Below are positions 37,834-45,772 of a stretch of 64,000 bases of DNA, in pieces. Location: contig NCEB01000007.1 in the NCBI GenBank assembly GCA_002280475.1, positions 124,001-188,000 on the forward strand. Reading direction: 5' to 3'. The first letter of the stretch is position 1, and the number at the start of each line of letters is the position of its first letter. The notes under the pieces were generated by a model, which was not told the origin of the DNA, ran no database searches, and saw nothing but the letters and a program-made list of their open reading frames with translations. The DNA is from Brevundimonas subvibrioides. GTDB lineage: Bacteria > Pseudomonadota > Alphaproteobacteria > Caulobacterales > Caulobacteraceae. The position numbers were made by a program, and so were the translations under genes.

Positions 37834-38100
37834 CTAGAGGCCGGGATCGAAGGCGCCGGCGTCGCGCATCCGGCATTCGCGGGCGATCTGCGCCCGATAG
37901 CCCAGGTCGTCCGCCATCCTCTTGATCTCGTCGGACACGGTCGTCTTGTGGACGCCCGGCACCATCGCATGGGCGAAGGCGCAGGCGGTCAGCCGGGCCA
38001 GTTTCAGGCCGAAGCGCGAGGCCGCGGCGGCGTGGTGCAGATAGGTCTCGCCCACCTCGCGCGGGTGGTCGGCGAACAGGCGGTTCAGGGTCCGGAGCAT
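37834..38100 (-). CDS. DUF6356 family protein
   Basis: This 88-residue protein resembles DUF6356. It opens LNRLFADHPREVGETYLHHAAAASRFGLKLARLTACAFAHAMVPGVHKTT, with the conserved His pattern and a hydrophobic helix at about 31-48. It may be peripheral or single-pass membrane bound. No function is known. It lies 11 bp upstream of the CoA-transferase in the same direction and could be co-transcribed. The family name is from memory of the motif and should be checked by profile search. Confidence 0.6.
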   Translation of the reverse strand: MLRTLNRLFADHPREVGETYLHHAAAASRFGLKLARLTACAFAHAMVPGVHKTTVSDEIKRMADDLGYRAQIARECRMRDAGAFDPGL

Positions 38101-38244
38101 GAGGCCAGACTAGACCGGCGAAACGCTTCGCTCCAGTCGTCTCGCTATTCGCCTCGTGCGGGCTTGCGGCACGCCCGCCGAACGGTGACCATGGCTGGTC
38201 GGAGGGGCGTCAGACCACCGGCCTATCGACAACCGGGAGACGGC

Positions 38245-40068
38245 ATGGCGGGCGCGCACGGGGGCGGCGGCGAATACAAGGACCTCGTCGTCTTCCTGGC
38301 GGCGGCGGGCGTCGTCGTGCCCCTGTTCAGCCGGTGGAAGATCAGCCCGGTGCTGGGTTTCCTGGCCGCCGGTGTCCTGCTGGGGCCGGACGGCTTGGGC
38401 CGGTTCTCCGACGTCGTGCCCTGGTTGGGGTTGCTGACGATCTCGGACGCCGAACAGCTGGCGCAACTGTCCGAGCTGGGCGTGGCCTTCCTGCTGTTCA
38501 TGATCGGACTGGAGCTGTCGTGGGACCGGCTGCGGGCCATGCGGCGGCTGGTCTTTGGCCTGGGCATGAGCCAGATCGCCCTGTGCGCGGCGGTGCTGGC
38601 GGGCGGCTTCATGCTGATGGGTCAGCCCCTGGCCAGCGCGGCGGTCCTGGGTCTGGGCCTGTCGCTGTCGTCCACGGCGGTGGTCATGCCTGTCATGGCC
38701 GAGCGCAACCGCATGCGCGGCTCGGTCGGGCGCGCGACCTTCGCCACCCTGCTGGCCCAGGATCTCGCGGTCGCGCCCATTCTGGTGACCGTGACGGTGC
38801 TGGCGACGCTCGCCATGACGGGTGGCGATCTGGACCCCAGCACGATCGGACGCGCGCTTCTGACCCTGGCCCCTGCCGCCGCAGTCATCGCTCTCCTGGT
38901 GGTGGTGGGACGGCTGGGGTTGCGCCCCCTGTTCCGCTCGGTCGCCAAGAGTCGATCCAAGGGCGGCGGCGGCCGTCAGGAGCTGTTCGTCGCCCTGTGC
39001 CTGCTGATCGTCGTCGGGGCGGGCGTGGCGGCCGAGGCCGCGGGTCTGTCGATGAGCCTGGGGGCGCTGATCGCAGGCCTGCTGTTGGCCGAGACGGAGT
39101 ATCGCCGCGAAATCGAGATCAACATCGAGCCCTTCAAGGGCCTGTTGCTGGGCGTCTTCTTCGTCGGGGTCGGCATCGGGCTGGATCTCGACGCCGTGGC
39201 CGCCAACCCGGTCGGGGTCTTCGGCCTGGCCCTGGCCCTGACGGCGGTGAAGGCCGGGCTGATCTTCGGCCTGGCCCGGCTTTGGGGCCTGTCGTGGCGC
39301 GCCGCGGTCGAGACCGCGCTGGTCCTGGGCCCGGCCGGGGAGTTCGCCTTCGTCATTCTGAACACCGGCCTGGTCGAGGGTATCGCCGACCCCGCCTTCA
39401 CCCAGGCCGTCCTGGTCTCGGCCACCATCAGCATGTTCAGCGTGCCCCTGATGGCCATGCTGGGCCAGAAGCTGGCGGGCAAGGCTCCGGTCGCCACGGC
39501 CCTGATCCCGACAGAGGCGGAGCCCCGCGCGGGCGACGTTCTGATCGTCGGCTTCGGCCGCGTCGGTCGCCTGGTCGCCGAGATGCTGGCCGAGCACGGC
39601 CAGAGCTTCATCGCCGTGGACAGCGACGTCTCGACGGTGGCCGCGGCCAGGCGGGACGGCTTCAACGTCTCCTACGGCGACGCCGCGCGGCCGGAGATGC
39701 TGAAGCTGTGCGGAATCGACGAGACCCGCGCGGTCGTCGTCACCATGGATGCGCCCGGCAAGGTCGATGAGGTGGTCATCGCCGCCCGAGCCCTGCGCGC
39801 GGACCTCCCCGTCATCGCCCGCGCCCGCGATGACCGTCATGCCGCGCGGCTGTATGCCCTCGGCGTCACCGACGCCGTGCCCGAGACGACCGAGGCCAGT
39901 CTGCAACTGGCCGAGAACACCCTGGTCGACCTGGGCATACCCATGGGGCTGGTCCTGGCCTCGATCCATGAGCGGCGGGACAAGTTCCGCGCCGTCTTCC
40001 AGGAGGCCATCCCCGCAGACCGGCGCGATCGGCCCACACGGGCGCTGCGGGCCAGACTGCAGCCTTAA
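38245..40068 (+). CDS. KefB-type monovalent cation:proton antiporter with RCK domain
   Basis: This 607-residue protein combines a CPA2 antiporter (about 12 hydrophobic helices, residues 10-400) with a C-terminal TrkA-N/RCK nucleotide-binding domain. LLAQDLAVAPILV and the GAEFAFVI-like helix (GPAGEFAFVIL) are characteristic of KefB/KefC. The Rossmann loop VLIVGFGRVGRLVAEML is near residue 433. It probably exports K+ to protect against electrophiles. The start at 38245 has GGGAGA 5-10 bp upstream. A KefF/KefG-type oxidoreductase is not adjacent. Confidence 0.88.
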   Translation: MAGAHGGGGEYKDLVVFLAAAGVVVPLFSRWKISPVLGFLAAGVLLGPDGLGRFSDVVPWLGLLTISDAEQLAQLSELGVAFLLFMIGLELSWDRLRAMRRLVFGLGMSQIALCAAVLAGGFMLMGQPLASAAVLGLGLSLSSTAVVMPVMAERNRMRGSVGRATFATLLAQDLAVAPILVTVTVLATLAMTGGDLDPSTIGRALLTLAPAAAVIALLVVVGRLGLRPLFRSVAKSRSKGGGGRQELFVALCLLIVVGAGVAAEAAGLSMSLGALIAGLLLAETEYRREIEINIEPFKGLLLGVFFVGVGIGLDLDAVAANPVGVFGLALALTAVKAGLIFGLARLWGLSWRAAVETALVLGPAGEFAFVILNTGLVEGIADPAFTQAVLVSATISMFSVPLMAMLGQKLAGKAPVATALIPTEAEPRAGDVLIVGFGRVGRLVAEMLAEHGQSFIAVDSDVSTVAAARRDGFNVSYGDAARPEMLKLCGIDETRAVVVTMDAPGKVDEVVIAARALRADLPVIARARDDRHAARLYALGVTDAVPETTEASLQLAENTLVDLGIPMGLVLASIHERRDKFRAVFQEAIPADRRDRPTRALRARLQP

Positions 40069-40261
40069 CTCTGTCCACGACCCAATTTGGTCACGCTTTG
40101 CTGGTGAAAGCGGCGGCTCCTCCCGGGGCTTGGCCTTGCGAGGGCCGGCCGTGTGCGTCCGCCTTTGTGGATCGCCGCCGGTCTTCCTGCCTTTCCCCTG
40201 CCCCTCAACCGGCCTCGCGGCTCTTCCTCCGCGCGGCGTCAGTCACAGAGTATTCGTGTTC

Positions 40262-40918
40262 ATGCGTGAGTCCGCGTCGACCGCCTCTTCCGTCGCCTCC
40301 ACACCGTCCGGAGAGCCCCGGCTCAACCGGCGTCAGGCCGCCAAGGTGCGCACCCGCCAGAAGGTCCTGGACGCCGCGCGTAACCTGTTCGCCGAGCGCG
40401 GCTATGAACCCGCCACCATCCGCGACATCGCCAAGGGTGCCGGCATGTCGACGGGCGCGGTCTTCGCCAACTTCCAGGACAAGGCCGAGCTGTTCGAGGC
40501 CGTCCTGACCGAGGACATGGCGGGTCTGGCCGAAACCATGCAGAAGGGCGCCGGCGACGGCTCGACCCGTGATCGCCTGGTGAACGCCCTGTCGGCGGGC
40601 TATCACGGCTCGATCGACCAACTGCCGCTGTTCCAGGCCATCGTCGCCCGGTCCTGGTTCCAGCCGGTGGCCGCCGAGACCCGCCAGCGCGCCGCGACCC
40701 GCAGCCTGACCGACGTCATCGCCGGAATCCTCCGCCAGGGCGTCGCCGCCGGCGAGTTGAACCAGGACGCCGACGTGCCTCTGCTGACCGAGCTGACGTG
40801 GGACGCCTATCTGTCCAACTATCGCCGGGCCGCCTACGACGGCTGGACCGTGGACCAGCTGGCCCGGCACATCGGCCGCCAGGTCGACACCCTGCTGGCG
40901 GGCGTGGCGACCAAGTAA
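40262..40918 (+). CDS. TetR/AcrR family transcriptional regulator
   Basis: This 218-residue regulator has the N-terminal TetR helix-turn-helix at about 28-75 (TRQKVLDAARNLFAERGYEPATIRDIAKGAGMSTGAVFANFQDKAELFEAVL). A helical ligand-binding and dimer domain follows, with no recognisable specificity. The start ATG at 40262 was chosen; a GTG two codons earlier (40256) is possible. The 193-bp upstream region is pyrimidine-rich and holds a weak GACC-N6-GGTC dyad near 40079. It converges on the Rieske oxygenase gene with a 4-bp gap. Its target is unknown. Confidence 0.87.
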   Translation: MRESASTASSVASTPSGEPRLNRRQAAKVRTRQKVLDAARNLFAERGYEPATIRDIAKGAGMSTGAVFANFQDKAELFEAVLTEDMAGLAETMQKGAGDGSTRDRLVNALSAGYHGSIDQLPLFQAIVARSWFQPVAAETRQRAATRSLTDVIAGILRQGVAAGELNQDADVPLLTELTWDAYLSNYRRAAYDGWTVDQLARHIGRQVDTLLAGVATK

Positions 40919-40922
40919 CCCG

Positions 40923-42077
40923 CTAGCTCTTCCATCTCAACACGGCGGATTTCACAGGATTGACGAAGCCGCGGCCCTCGCCGCGGCTTTTCGTCCATTC
41001 GCGCTTCAGCTGCTGGTACCATTTGGCCTGGGTGTCGGCGTCGTCGATCCAGATCAGGGCGGGGTCATAGCGCAGCCCCTCGTTCTGCAGGTTCACCATC
41101 CCCCCGTCCTGCTTCAGGAAGGCGACCACGCCCATCCGCAGGAAAGGCTTGGCGATCCCGAACACCCAGTGGTCGGACCAGAAGATCTGGGTGATGCGCG
41201 TCTTGGTCTCCGTCACCGGCGTCAGGCAGGTCAGGGCCAGGACCTGCTTTTCCCCCACCAGAATATGCTCCCAGCGATAGCCGGGCAGGCGGAAGGTGAT
41301 CTCGGTGGCCGGCGTGCCGCCCAGGATCTTGTAGGCTCGGCTGTTCGACGACGGCGCGTGGCGGACCATGGCGAAGCCCAGGTCACAGGGTTCGAACCGT
41401 TTGGACTTCTCGTGCATCGAATGCTCCGAGCGCCACCACCACTGCTGATGAACATAGGGGCCATGGGCGGGATCCATCAGGCCGACGACCGCATGGTCGA
41501 TGTGACTGTCGAAATCCATCACCTCGACCAGCTTCGCTTCGCCGCCGACGACGCCGGGAAAGGTCGGGGGCGCATGGTCGGGCTCGGCCTCGGAGCGTGG
41601 GTCGGCGCGCAGGAAGACGAACACCATCCCCTGGCTCTCGGCCACGGGATAGGACCGCACCCGGATGCGGTCGGCCTCGAAGGCCTGGTCGTCGACCAGC
41701 GACGGAATGGCCGCGCAGACGCCGTCGGTGCGAAAACGCCAGCCGTGGTAGGGGCATTCCACGGTCTCGGTGCCGTCCCCGCCGGGATCGCCCTTGTCCA
41801 CGATGCGGCCCGCCGACAGGGGGGCGGCCCGGTGCGGGCAGATGTCGCGCATGGCGAACAGACAGCCGGCCCGAGTCCTGCCGATCAAGACCGGCTCACC
41901 CAGAAGTTCGTGACGCTTCATCTCGCCCGGCCGCACATCGCGCGCGAGGGCCGCGAAATACCAGGTGTCGAGTACGAAGCCGCGACCGAAGCCCTGAGGC
42001 GGGGCCTTGGCGTCGGGTCCCGGATCGGCGCTCCGCGCTGTCCGGGATGACAAGGAGGTGGAGCTGTCTGCGGGCAT
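40923..42077 (-). CDS. Rieske [2Fe-2S] ring-hydroxylating oxygenase alpha subunit
   Basis: This 384-residue oxygenase carries the Rieske cluster motif C-P-H (DICPHRAAP, about 88-96) and C-P-Y-H-G-W (about 118-123). The catalytic domain has DFDSHIDHAVVGLMDPAHGPYVH, supplying the His/His/Asp mononuclear iron ligands. It needs a reductase partner, which is not in this window. Related proteins oxygenate aromatics or steroids, or act in carotenoid and chlorophyll-type chemistry, so substrate is open. The ATG at 42077 gives the shortest sensible N terminus. It is divergent from the acetyltransferase. Confidence 0.88.
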   Translation of the reverse strand: MPADSSTSLSSRTARSADPGPDAKAPPQGFGRGFVLDTWYFAALARDVRPGEMKRHELLGEPVLIGRTRAGCLFAMRDICPHRAAPLSAGRIVDKGDPGGDGTETVECPYHGWRFRTDGVCAAIPSLVDDQAFEADRIRVRSYPVAESQGMVFVFLRADPRSEAEPDHAPPTFPGVVGGEAKLVEVMDFDSHIDHAVVGLMDPAHGPYVHQQWWWRSEHSMHEKSKRFEPCDLGFAMVRHAPSSNSRAYKILGGTPATEITFRLPGYRWEHILVGEKQVLALTCLTPVTETKTRITQIFWSDHWVFGIAKPFLRMGVVAFLKQDGGMVNLQNEGLRYDPALIWIDDADTQAKWYQQLKREWTKSRGEGRGFVNPVKSAVLRWKS

Positions 42078-42170
42078 GGCCGCCAGTCTAGGGCCTGACG
42101 CGCCGTCGCGAAACCATGCCCGCGGCGTCCTGCCGGAGACACGGCGCCCGACACGCGTTAGTCTTGGGCC

Positions 42171-42758
42171 ATGGCCCTGCTGGACTGGATGACGGAGGCG
42201 ACCGGTCCCGTAGTGGAGGGCGACGGCGTCCTGCTGCGTCCGCCGCGCGCCGGGGATTTCGCCGCCTGGGCCGATCTGCGCGACCGGTCGCGGGCCTATC
42301 TCCAGCCCTGGGAACCGGCCTGGCCCGAGGACGATTTGACGCGCGCCGCCTTTCGCCGCCGTCTGGCCCTCTATGCCCGCGAGATGGACCAGGGCCACGC
42401 CTGGCCTCTGTTCGTGCTCGATCCGAAGGGCAAGACATTGTACGGCGCGATCACCCTGTCGAACGTCCGGCGCGGCGTGGCCGAGACCGGGACGCTCGGC
42501 TACTGGATCGGCCAGCCCTATGCGGGGCGGGGGCTGGGCACGGCGGCGCTGCGCGCGATGGCGGGCTTCGCCTTCTCGTCCGCGCGGCTGCATCGGCTCG
42601 AAGCGGCCTGCCTGCCGGCCAACATCGGCTCGCGACGGGTTCTGGAAAAGGCCGGATTTCGCAAGGAAGGCGAGGCCCGGGCTTATCTTAAAATTAACGG
42701 CGTGTGGGCAGACCATCTTCTGTTCGGCCTGGTCTCTGACGAGTTCAAGGCGTCCTGA
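42171..42758 (+). CDS. GNAT acetyltransferase (RimJ/RimL type)
   Basis: This 195-residue Gcn5-related acetyltransferase resembles ribosomal-protein N-terminal acetylases. RPPRAGDFAAWADLRDRSRAYLQPWEPAWP (about 24-53) is the RimJ-like opening. The acetyl-CoA loop is YAGRGLGTAAL (about 120-130), followed by NIGSRRVLEKAGFRKEGEARAYLKINGVW. A role in acetylating ribosomal protein S5 is possible but unproved. The pdeA gene begins 15 bp downstream in the same direction. Confidence 0.87.
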   Translation: MALLDWMTEATGPVVEGDGVLLRPPRAGDFAAWADLRDRSRAYLQPWEPAWPEDDLTRAAFRRRLALYAREMDQGHAWPLFVLDPKGKTLYGAITLSNVRRGVAETGTLGYWIGQPYAGRGLGTAALRAMAGFAFSSARLHRLEAACLPANIGSRRVLEKAGFRKEGEARAYLKINGVWADHLLFGLVSDEFKAS

Positions 42759-42773
42759 AGGAATGCCCGCGAC

Positions 42774-44441
42774 GTGACCCCGCGATCCCGCAGCCTGACC
42801 TGGGACGCGACCACCGCGATCGAGGCGCTGGCCGCCGCCGACAGCGCCCTGTGGATCTGGACCCCCGCCGAGGACTCGCTGCGTCTGACGGGCGCGACGC
42901 GGTCCCTGGGTCTGGGCCCCCTGGCCCCCGATTGCTCGGGCGCGGCCTTCGTCGCCCTGGCTCTGCCGCAGGACCGGGCCCTGGCGGAGCGCATCCTGAA
43001 GCCGGCCGAAGAGGGTACAGAAGTCGCTGTCCGCCTGCGCATGCGCGGGTCCGAGACCTGCCTGTGGCGCGGGGTCTGGCTCGAGGATGGACTGCGCGCC
43101 GCCGGGATGGTCGCGCTGGAGACCAAGATTTCCGGGTCGGACAAGGACGAGCTGACTGGCCTGCTGGACCGCAAGGCCTTTCTGGCGCGCGTCGGCGAGG
43201 CCCTCACGGCCCCCGGCGAGTACGAGATGATCGTGGCCGACGTCGACCGGCTACGCCGGCTGAACGAGGCCCTGGGCCACGAGCGGACCGATCGGGTCAT
43301 CTCCGCCCTTGGCTCGCGCATGGCCGCCGCTTTCTCCGACGCCGCCTCGTCGGCTCGCATCGGCGAGGATGAGTTCGCCATCATCGTGCCGCGGGGCATT
43401 GGCAATGCCGCCGACAGGCTACGGGATGCCCTGGAGCAGCCTCTGCGGGTCGCGGGCTTCGACATCTATCCGACCGTCTCGATCGGCTCGGTCGCCTGCG
43501 ACGGGGGGCCCGACGCCGCCGACGCCGCCGAACTGCTGCGCCGGGTCGAGCTGGCCGTCGGATCGGCCAAGAAGCTGGGTCGGGGCGGGACCGCCGCCTA
43601 TGGCCGGGCCCTGGAGAGCGACAGCCTCAGTCGTCTGGCGCTCGAGGCCGACCTCAGGAACGCCTTCGTGCGCGGCGAGATCGAGCCCTTCTTCCAGCCG
43701 ATCGTGAACCTGAACACCGGGGCGGTGGCCGGGTTCGAGGCTCTGGCCCGATGGCGTCACCCCAAGCGGGGCCTGGTCCCGCCGGACGAGTTCCTGGGCC
43801 TGACCGACGAAATGGGCCTGATGAACGATCTGGGGCTGATGATGATGACCCAGTCCGCCCGGCAACTGGCCGAGTGGATCCAGCGCCACCCCACCGCCGG
43901 CAGCCTGTTCTGCAGCGTCAACCTGTCGGTCGGGGAGATCGAGCGACCCAATCTGGTCGAGGACGTGGCCCGCGTCATCGCGGAAACCGGCCTGCCGCGC
44001 GGCGCTCTTAAGCTGGAGGTCACGGAGGGCGACATCATGCGCGACACGGCGACCGCCGCCGTGATCCTGCAAAAGCTCAAGGACGCGGGCGCCTCCCTGG
44101 CGCTCGACGATTTCGGCACCGGGTTTTCGTCCCTGTCCTATCTGGCGCGGCTGCCGTTCGACACGCTCAAGATCGACCGCTATTTCGTCCTGACCATGGA
44201 CAAGGACGAGGGCTCGGCCAAGATCGTCAAGTCGGTGGTCAATCTGGGCCGCGACCTGTCGCTGGAAGTGGTCGCCGAGGGCGTCGAGAACGCGGGCCTC
44301 GCCCGGCTGCTGCTTCAGGCTCAGTGCCATTACGGCCAGGGTTTCGGCTATGCGCCCGCCCTGCCGGCGCAGGAGGCCGAGGTCTATCTGAACGAGAGCC
44401 TTTCAGACGGCGCCGCCCCGCTGAAGGCGCGCTCGGGTTAG
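42774..44441 (+). CDS. pdeA: Cyclic di-GMP phosphodiesterase with degenerate GGDEF (PdeA-like)
   Basis: This 555-residue protein has an N-terminal PAS-like region (about 10-120), a degenerate cyclase domain with GEDEF (near 199-203) and a full EAL domain: FEALARWRHP near 321, the Asn in NLSVGEI, EVTEGD, DDFGTGFSSLSYL, the catalytic Lys in LKIDRYF, and VAEGVEN. The layout and the GEDEF variant match Caulobacter PdeA (CC3396), where GTP binding to the cyclase domain stimulates c-di-GMP hydrolysis and ClpXP removes the protein at the swarmer-to-stalked transition. That regulation is inferred by similarity. Its stop region overlaps the convergent YqgE gene by 4 bp. Confidence 0.88.
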   Translation: MTPRSRSLTWDATTAIEALAAADSALWIWTPAEDSLRLTGATRSLGLGPLAPDCSGAAFVALALPQDRALAERILKPAEEGTEVAVRLRMRGSETCLWRGVWLEDGLRAAGMVALETKISGSDKDELTGLLDRKAFLARVGEALTAPGEYEMIVADVDRLRRLNEALGHERTDRVISALGSRMAAAFSDAASSARIGEDEFAIIVPRGIGNAADRLRDALEQPLRVAGFDIYPTVSIGSVACDGGPDAADAAELLRRVELAVGSAKKLGRGGTAAYGRALESDSLSRLALEADLRNAFVRGEIEPFFQPIVNLNTGAVAGFEALARWRHPKRGLVPPDEFLGLTDEMGLMNDLGLMMMTQSARQLAEWIQRHPTAGSLFCSVNLSVGEIERPNLVEDVARVIAETGLPRGALKLEVTEGDIMRDTATAAVILQKLKDAGASLALDDFGTGFSSLSYLARLPFDTLKIDRYFVLTMDKDEGSAKIVKSVVNLGRDLSLEVVAEGVENAGLARLLLQAQCHYGQGFGYAPALPAQEAEVYLNESLSDGAAPLKARSG

Positions 44442-45004
44442 GCCCGGCCGCTCTGGCTTGACAGGCGGGCGGCGTCCACCCCCAGACCGGCCAGGGCCCG
44501 GGTCCACTTTGTGTCGAAATCGGTGTCGAACAGGACGTCCAGGTCCGCCTCTGCGGTCAGCCAGACGTTGTCGGCGATCTCCTCCTCCAGCTGCCCATCG
44601 CCCCAACCGGCATAGCCCAGGGCCAGCACCGCGCGGCGCGGGCCCATGGCCAGGTCGGTCATCGCCGCCAAGGCTTCGCGCGTTCCCGTCATGGCCAGGC
44701 CGTCGCCGAACGGCGTCGAGGAATCGGCGATCATCCAGTCGTCGGTGTGCAACACGAAGCCGCGCTCGCGCTCCACCGGACCGCCGATCAGCACGGGCCG
44801 GTCGTCACCGCCGACGCTGGGCGTCGCCAGCGTCTTGAGCACGGCCTTCAGATCCACGCCCGGCGCGGGCCGGTCGATCCGCAGGCCCATCGCATGGTCC
44901 GGCCCGTGGGCGCAGACCACGATGACGGCGTGTTCGAAGCGCGGGTCTCCGATGCCGGGCATGGCGACCAGCAGGCGACCTGTCAGGGATTGGAAGTCGG
45001 ACAT
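44438..45004 (-). CDS. YqgE/AlgH family protein
   Basis: This 188-residue protein belongs to the UPF0301 YqgE/AlgH family. LTGRLLVAMPGIGDPRFEHAVIVVCAHGPDHAMGLRIDRP (about 7-46) and later VLALGYAGWGDGQLEEEIADNVWL (about 124-148) are diagnostic. The family's molecular role is unclear; AlgH was linked to alginate regulation in Pseudomonas. The start at 45004 is the family-typical MSDFQSLTG. It is divergent from the peroxiredoxin, with 134 bp between them. Confidence 0.9.
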   Translation of the reverse strand: MSDFQSLTGRLLVAMPGIGDPRFEHAVIVVCAHGPDHAMGLRIDRPAPGVDLKAVLKTLATPSVGGDDRPVLIGGPVERERGFVLHTDDWMIADSSTPFGDGLAMTGTREALAAMTDLAMGPRRAVLALGYAGWGDGQLEEEIADNVWLTAEADLDVLFDTDFDTKWTRALAGLGVDAARLSSQSGRA

Positions 45005-45138
45005 GGGTTGATGATCGGCATGAAGACGGCCTGGCGCAAGACGTTCAGGCGACGCGGGCTTGGCCTTGGTGCCCGCGCGGACTATCTGAACCACAGATGC
45101 CCTGAGCGTCCTACTCGACCCTTCCACCGGAGCCTGCC

Positions 45139-45624
45139 ATGACCCTTCAGATCGGCGACAGCCTGCCGTCCGCCACCCTGATGACACCGACCCCGGACGG
45201 GCCCCGGCCGATCACGACGGACGAGGTGTTCAAGGGCAAGACCGTCGCCCTGTTCGCCGTCCCGGGGGCCTTCACCCCGACCTGTTCGGCGCGCCACCTG
45301 CCGGGGTACGTCGATCACAGGGACGCGCTGAAGGCGAAGGGCGTGGACACCATCGCCTGCCTGTCGGTGAACGATCCCTTCGTCATGGGGGCCTGGGCCG
45401 AAAGCCAGGCTGTCAGCGCCGACGATGTCCTGATGCTGGCCGACGGCAACGGCGAGTTCACCCGCGCCATCGACCTGACCATGGACGCCAGCCGGGGCGG
45501 CATGGGCCAGCGGTCCAAGCGCTATTCGATGCTGGTCAAGGACGGGGTCATCACCCAGCTGAACATCGAGGAGCCCGGTGTGTTCGAGGTCTCCTCGGCC
45601 GAGCATCTCATCGCGCAGATTTAA
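45139..45624 (+). CDS. Peroxiredoxin, Prx5/AhpE-like redoxin
   Basis: This 161-residue cytosolic peroxidase reduces hydrogen and organic peroxides. The peroxidatic cysteine is C49 in GAFTPTCSARHLPG. C74 (TIACLSVND) is the other cysteine, conserved in this subgroup. The family arginine and the GQRSKRYSMLVKDGVI strand are present. It probably uses glutathione/glutaredoxin or thioredoxin as reductant. The gene ends in an intergenic stretch with two tandem hairpin repeats (45646-45733). Confidence 0.9.
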   Translation: MTLQIGDSLPSATLMTPTPDGPRPITTDEVFKGKTVALFAVPGAFTPTCSARHLPGYVDHRDALKAKGVDTIACLSVNDPFVMGAWAESQAVSADDVLMLADGNGEFTRAIDLTMDASRGGMGQRSKRYSMLVKDGVITQLNIEEPGVFEVSSAEHLIAQI

Positions 45625-45645
45625 GGGACGCTACCGCTCACAAGG

Positions 45646-45685
45646 GCGCTACCGCTCGCGACGCGGTCGCTCGCTGCTTGAGCGC
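45646..45685 (-). repeat. Covarying hairpin element, copy d
   Basis: This 40-bp unit, read on the minus strand, has an outer stem GCGCT/AGCGC, constant segment CAAGCAGCGA, inner stem GCGAC-CGC-GTCGC, constant segment GAGCGGT. It is identical to copy e, 48 bp away. A degenerate half-unit (ACGCTACCGCTCA) precedes it at 45628-45640. Confidence 0.85.
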
Positions 45686-45693
45686 GGGTCGTT

Positions 45694-45733
45694 GCGCTAC
45701 CGCTCGCGACGCGGTCGCTCGCTGCTTGAGCGC
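45694..45733 (-). repeat. Covarying hairpin element, copy e
   Basis: This is an exact 40-bp duplicate of copy d, forming a tandem pair between the convergent peroxiredoxin and histidine-kinase genes. Confidence 0.85.
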
Positions 45734-45772
45734 AGACTAAAGGACCGTCGCTGAGGTCGGGGTTCTCGGTGC

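Noticed and set aside
45646..45733. The tandem hairpin pair considered as classical REP/BIME with RAYT control
   Set aside because: The usual GTAG/GGAG tetranucleotide at the stem base is not clearly present and no Y1 transposase is in the window. It is left as an unnamed family.
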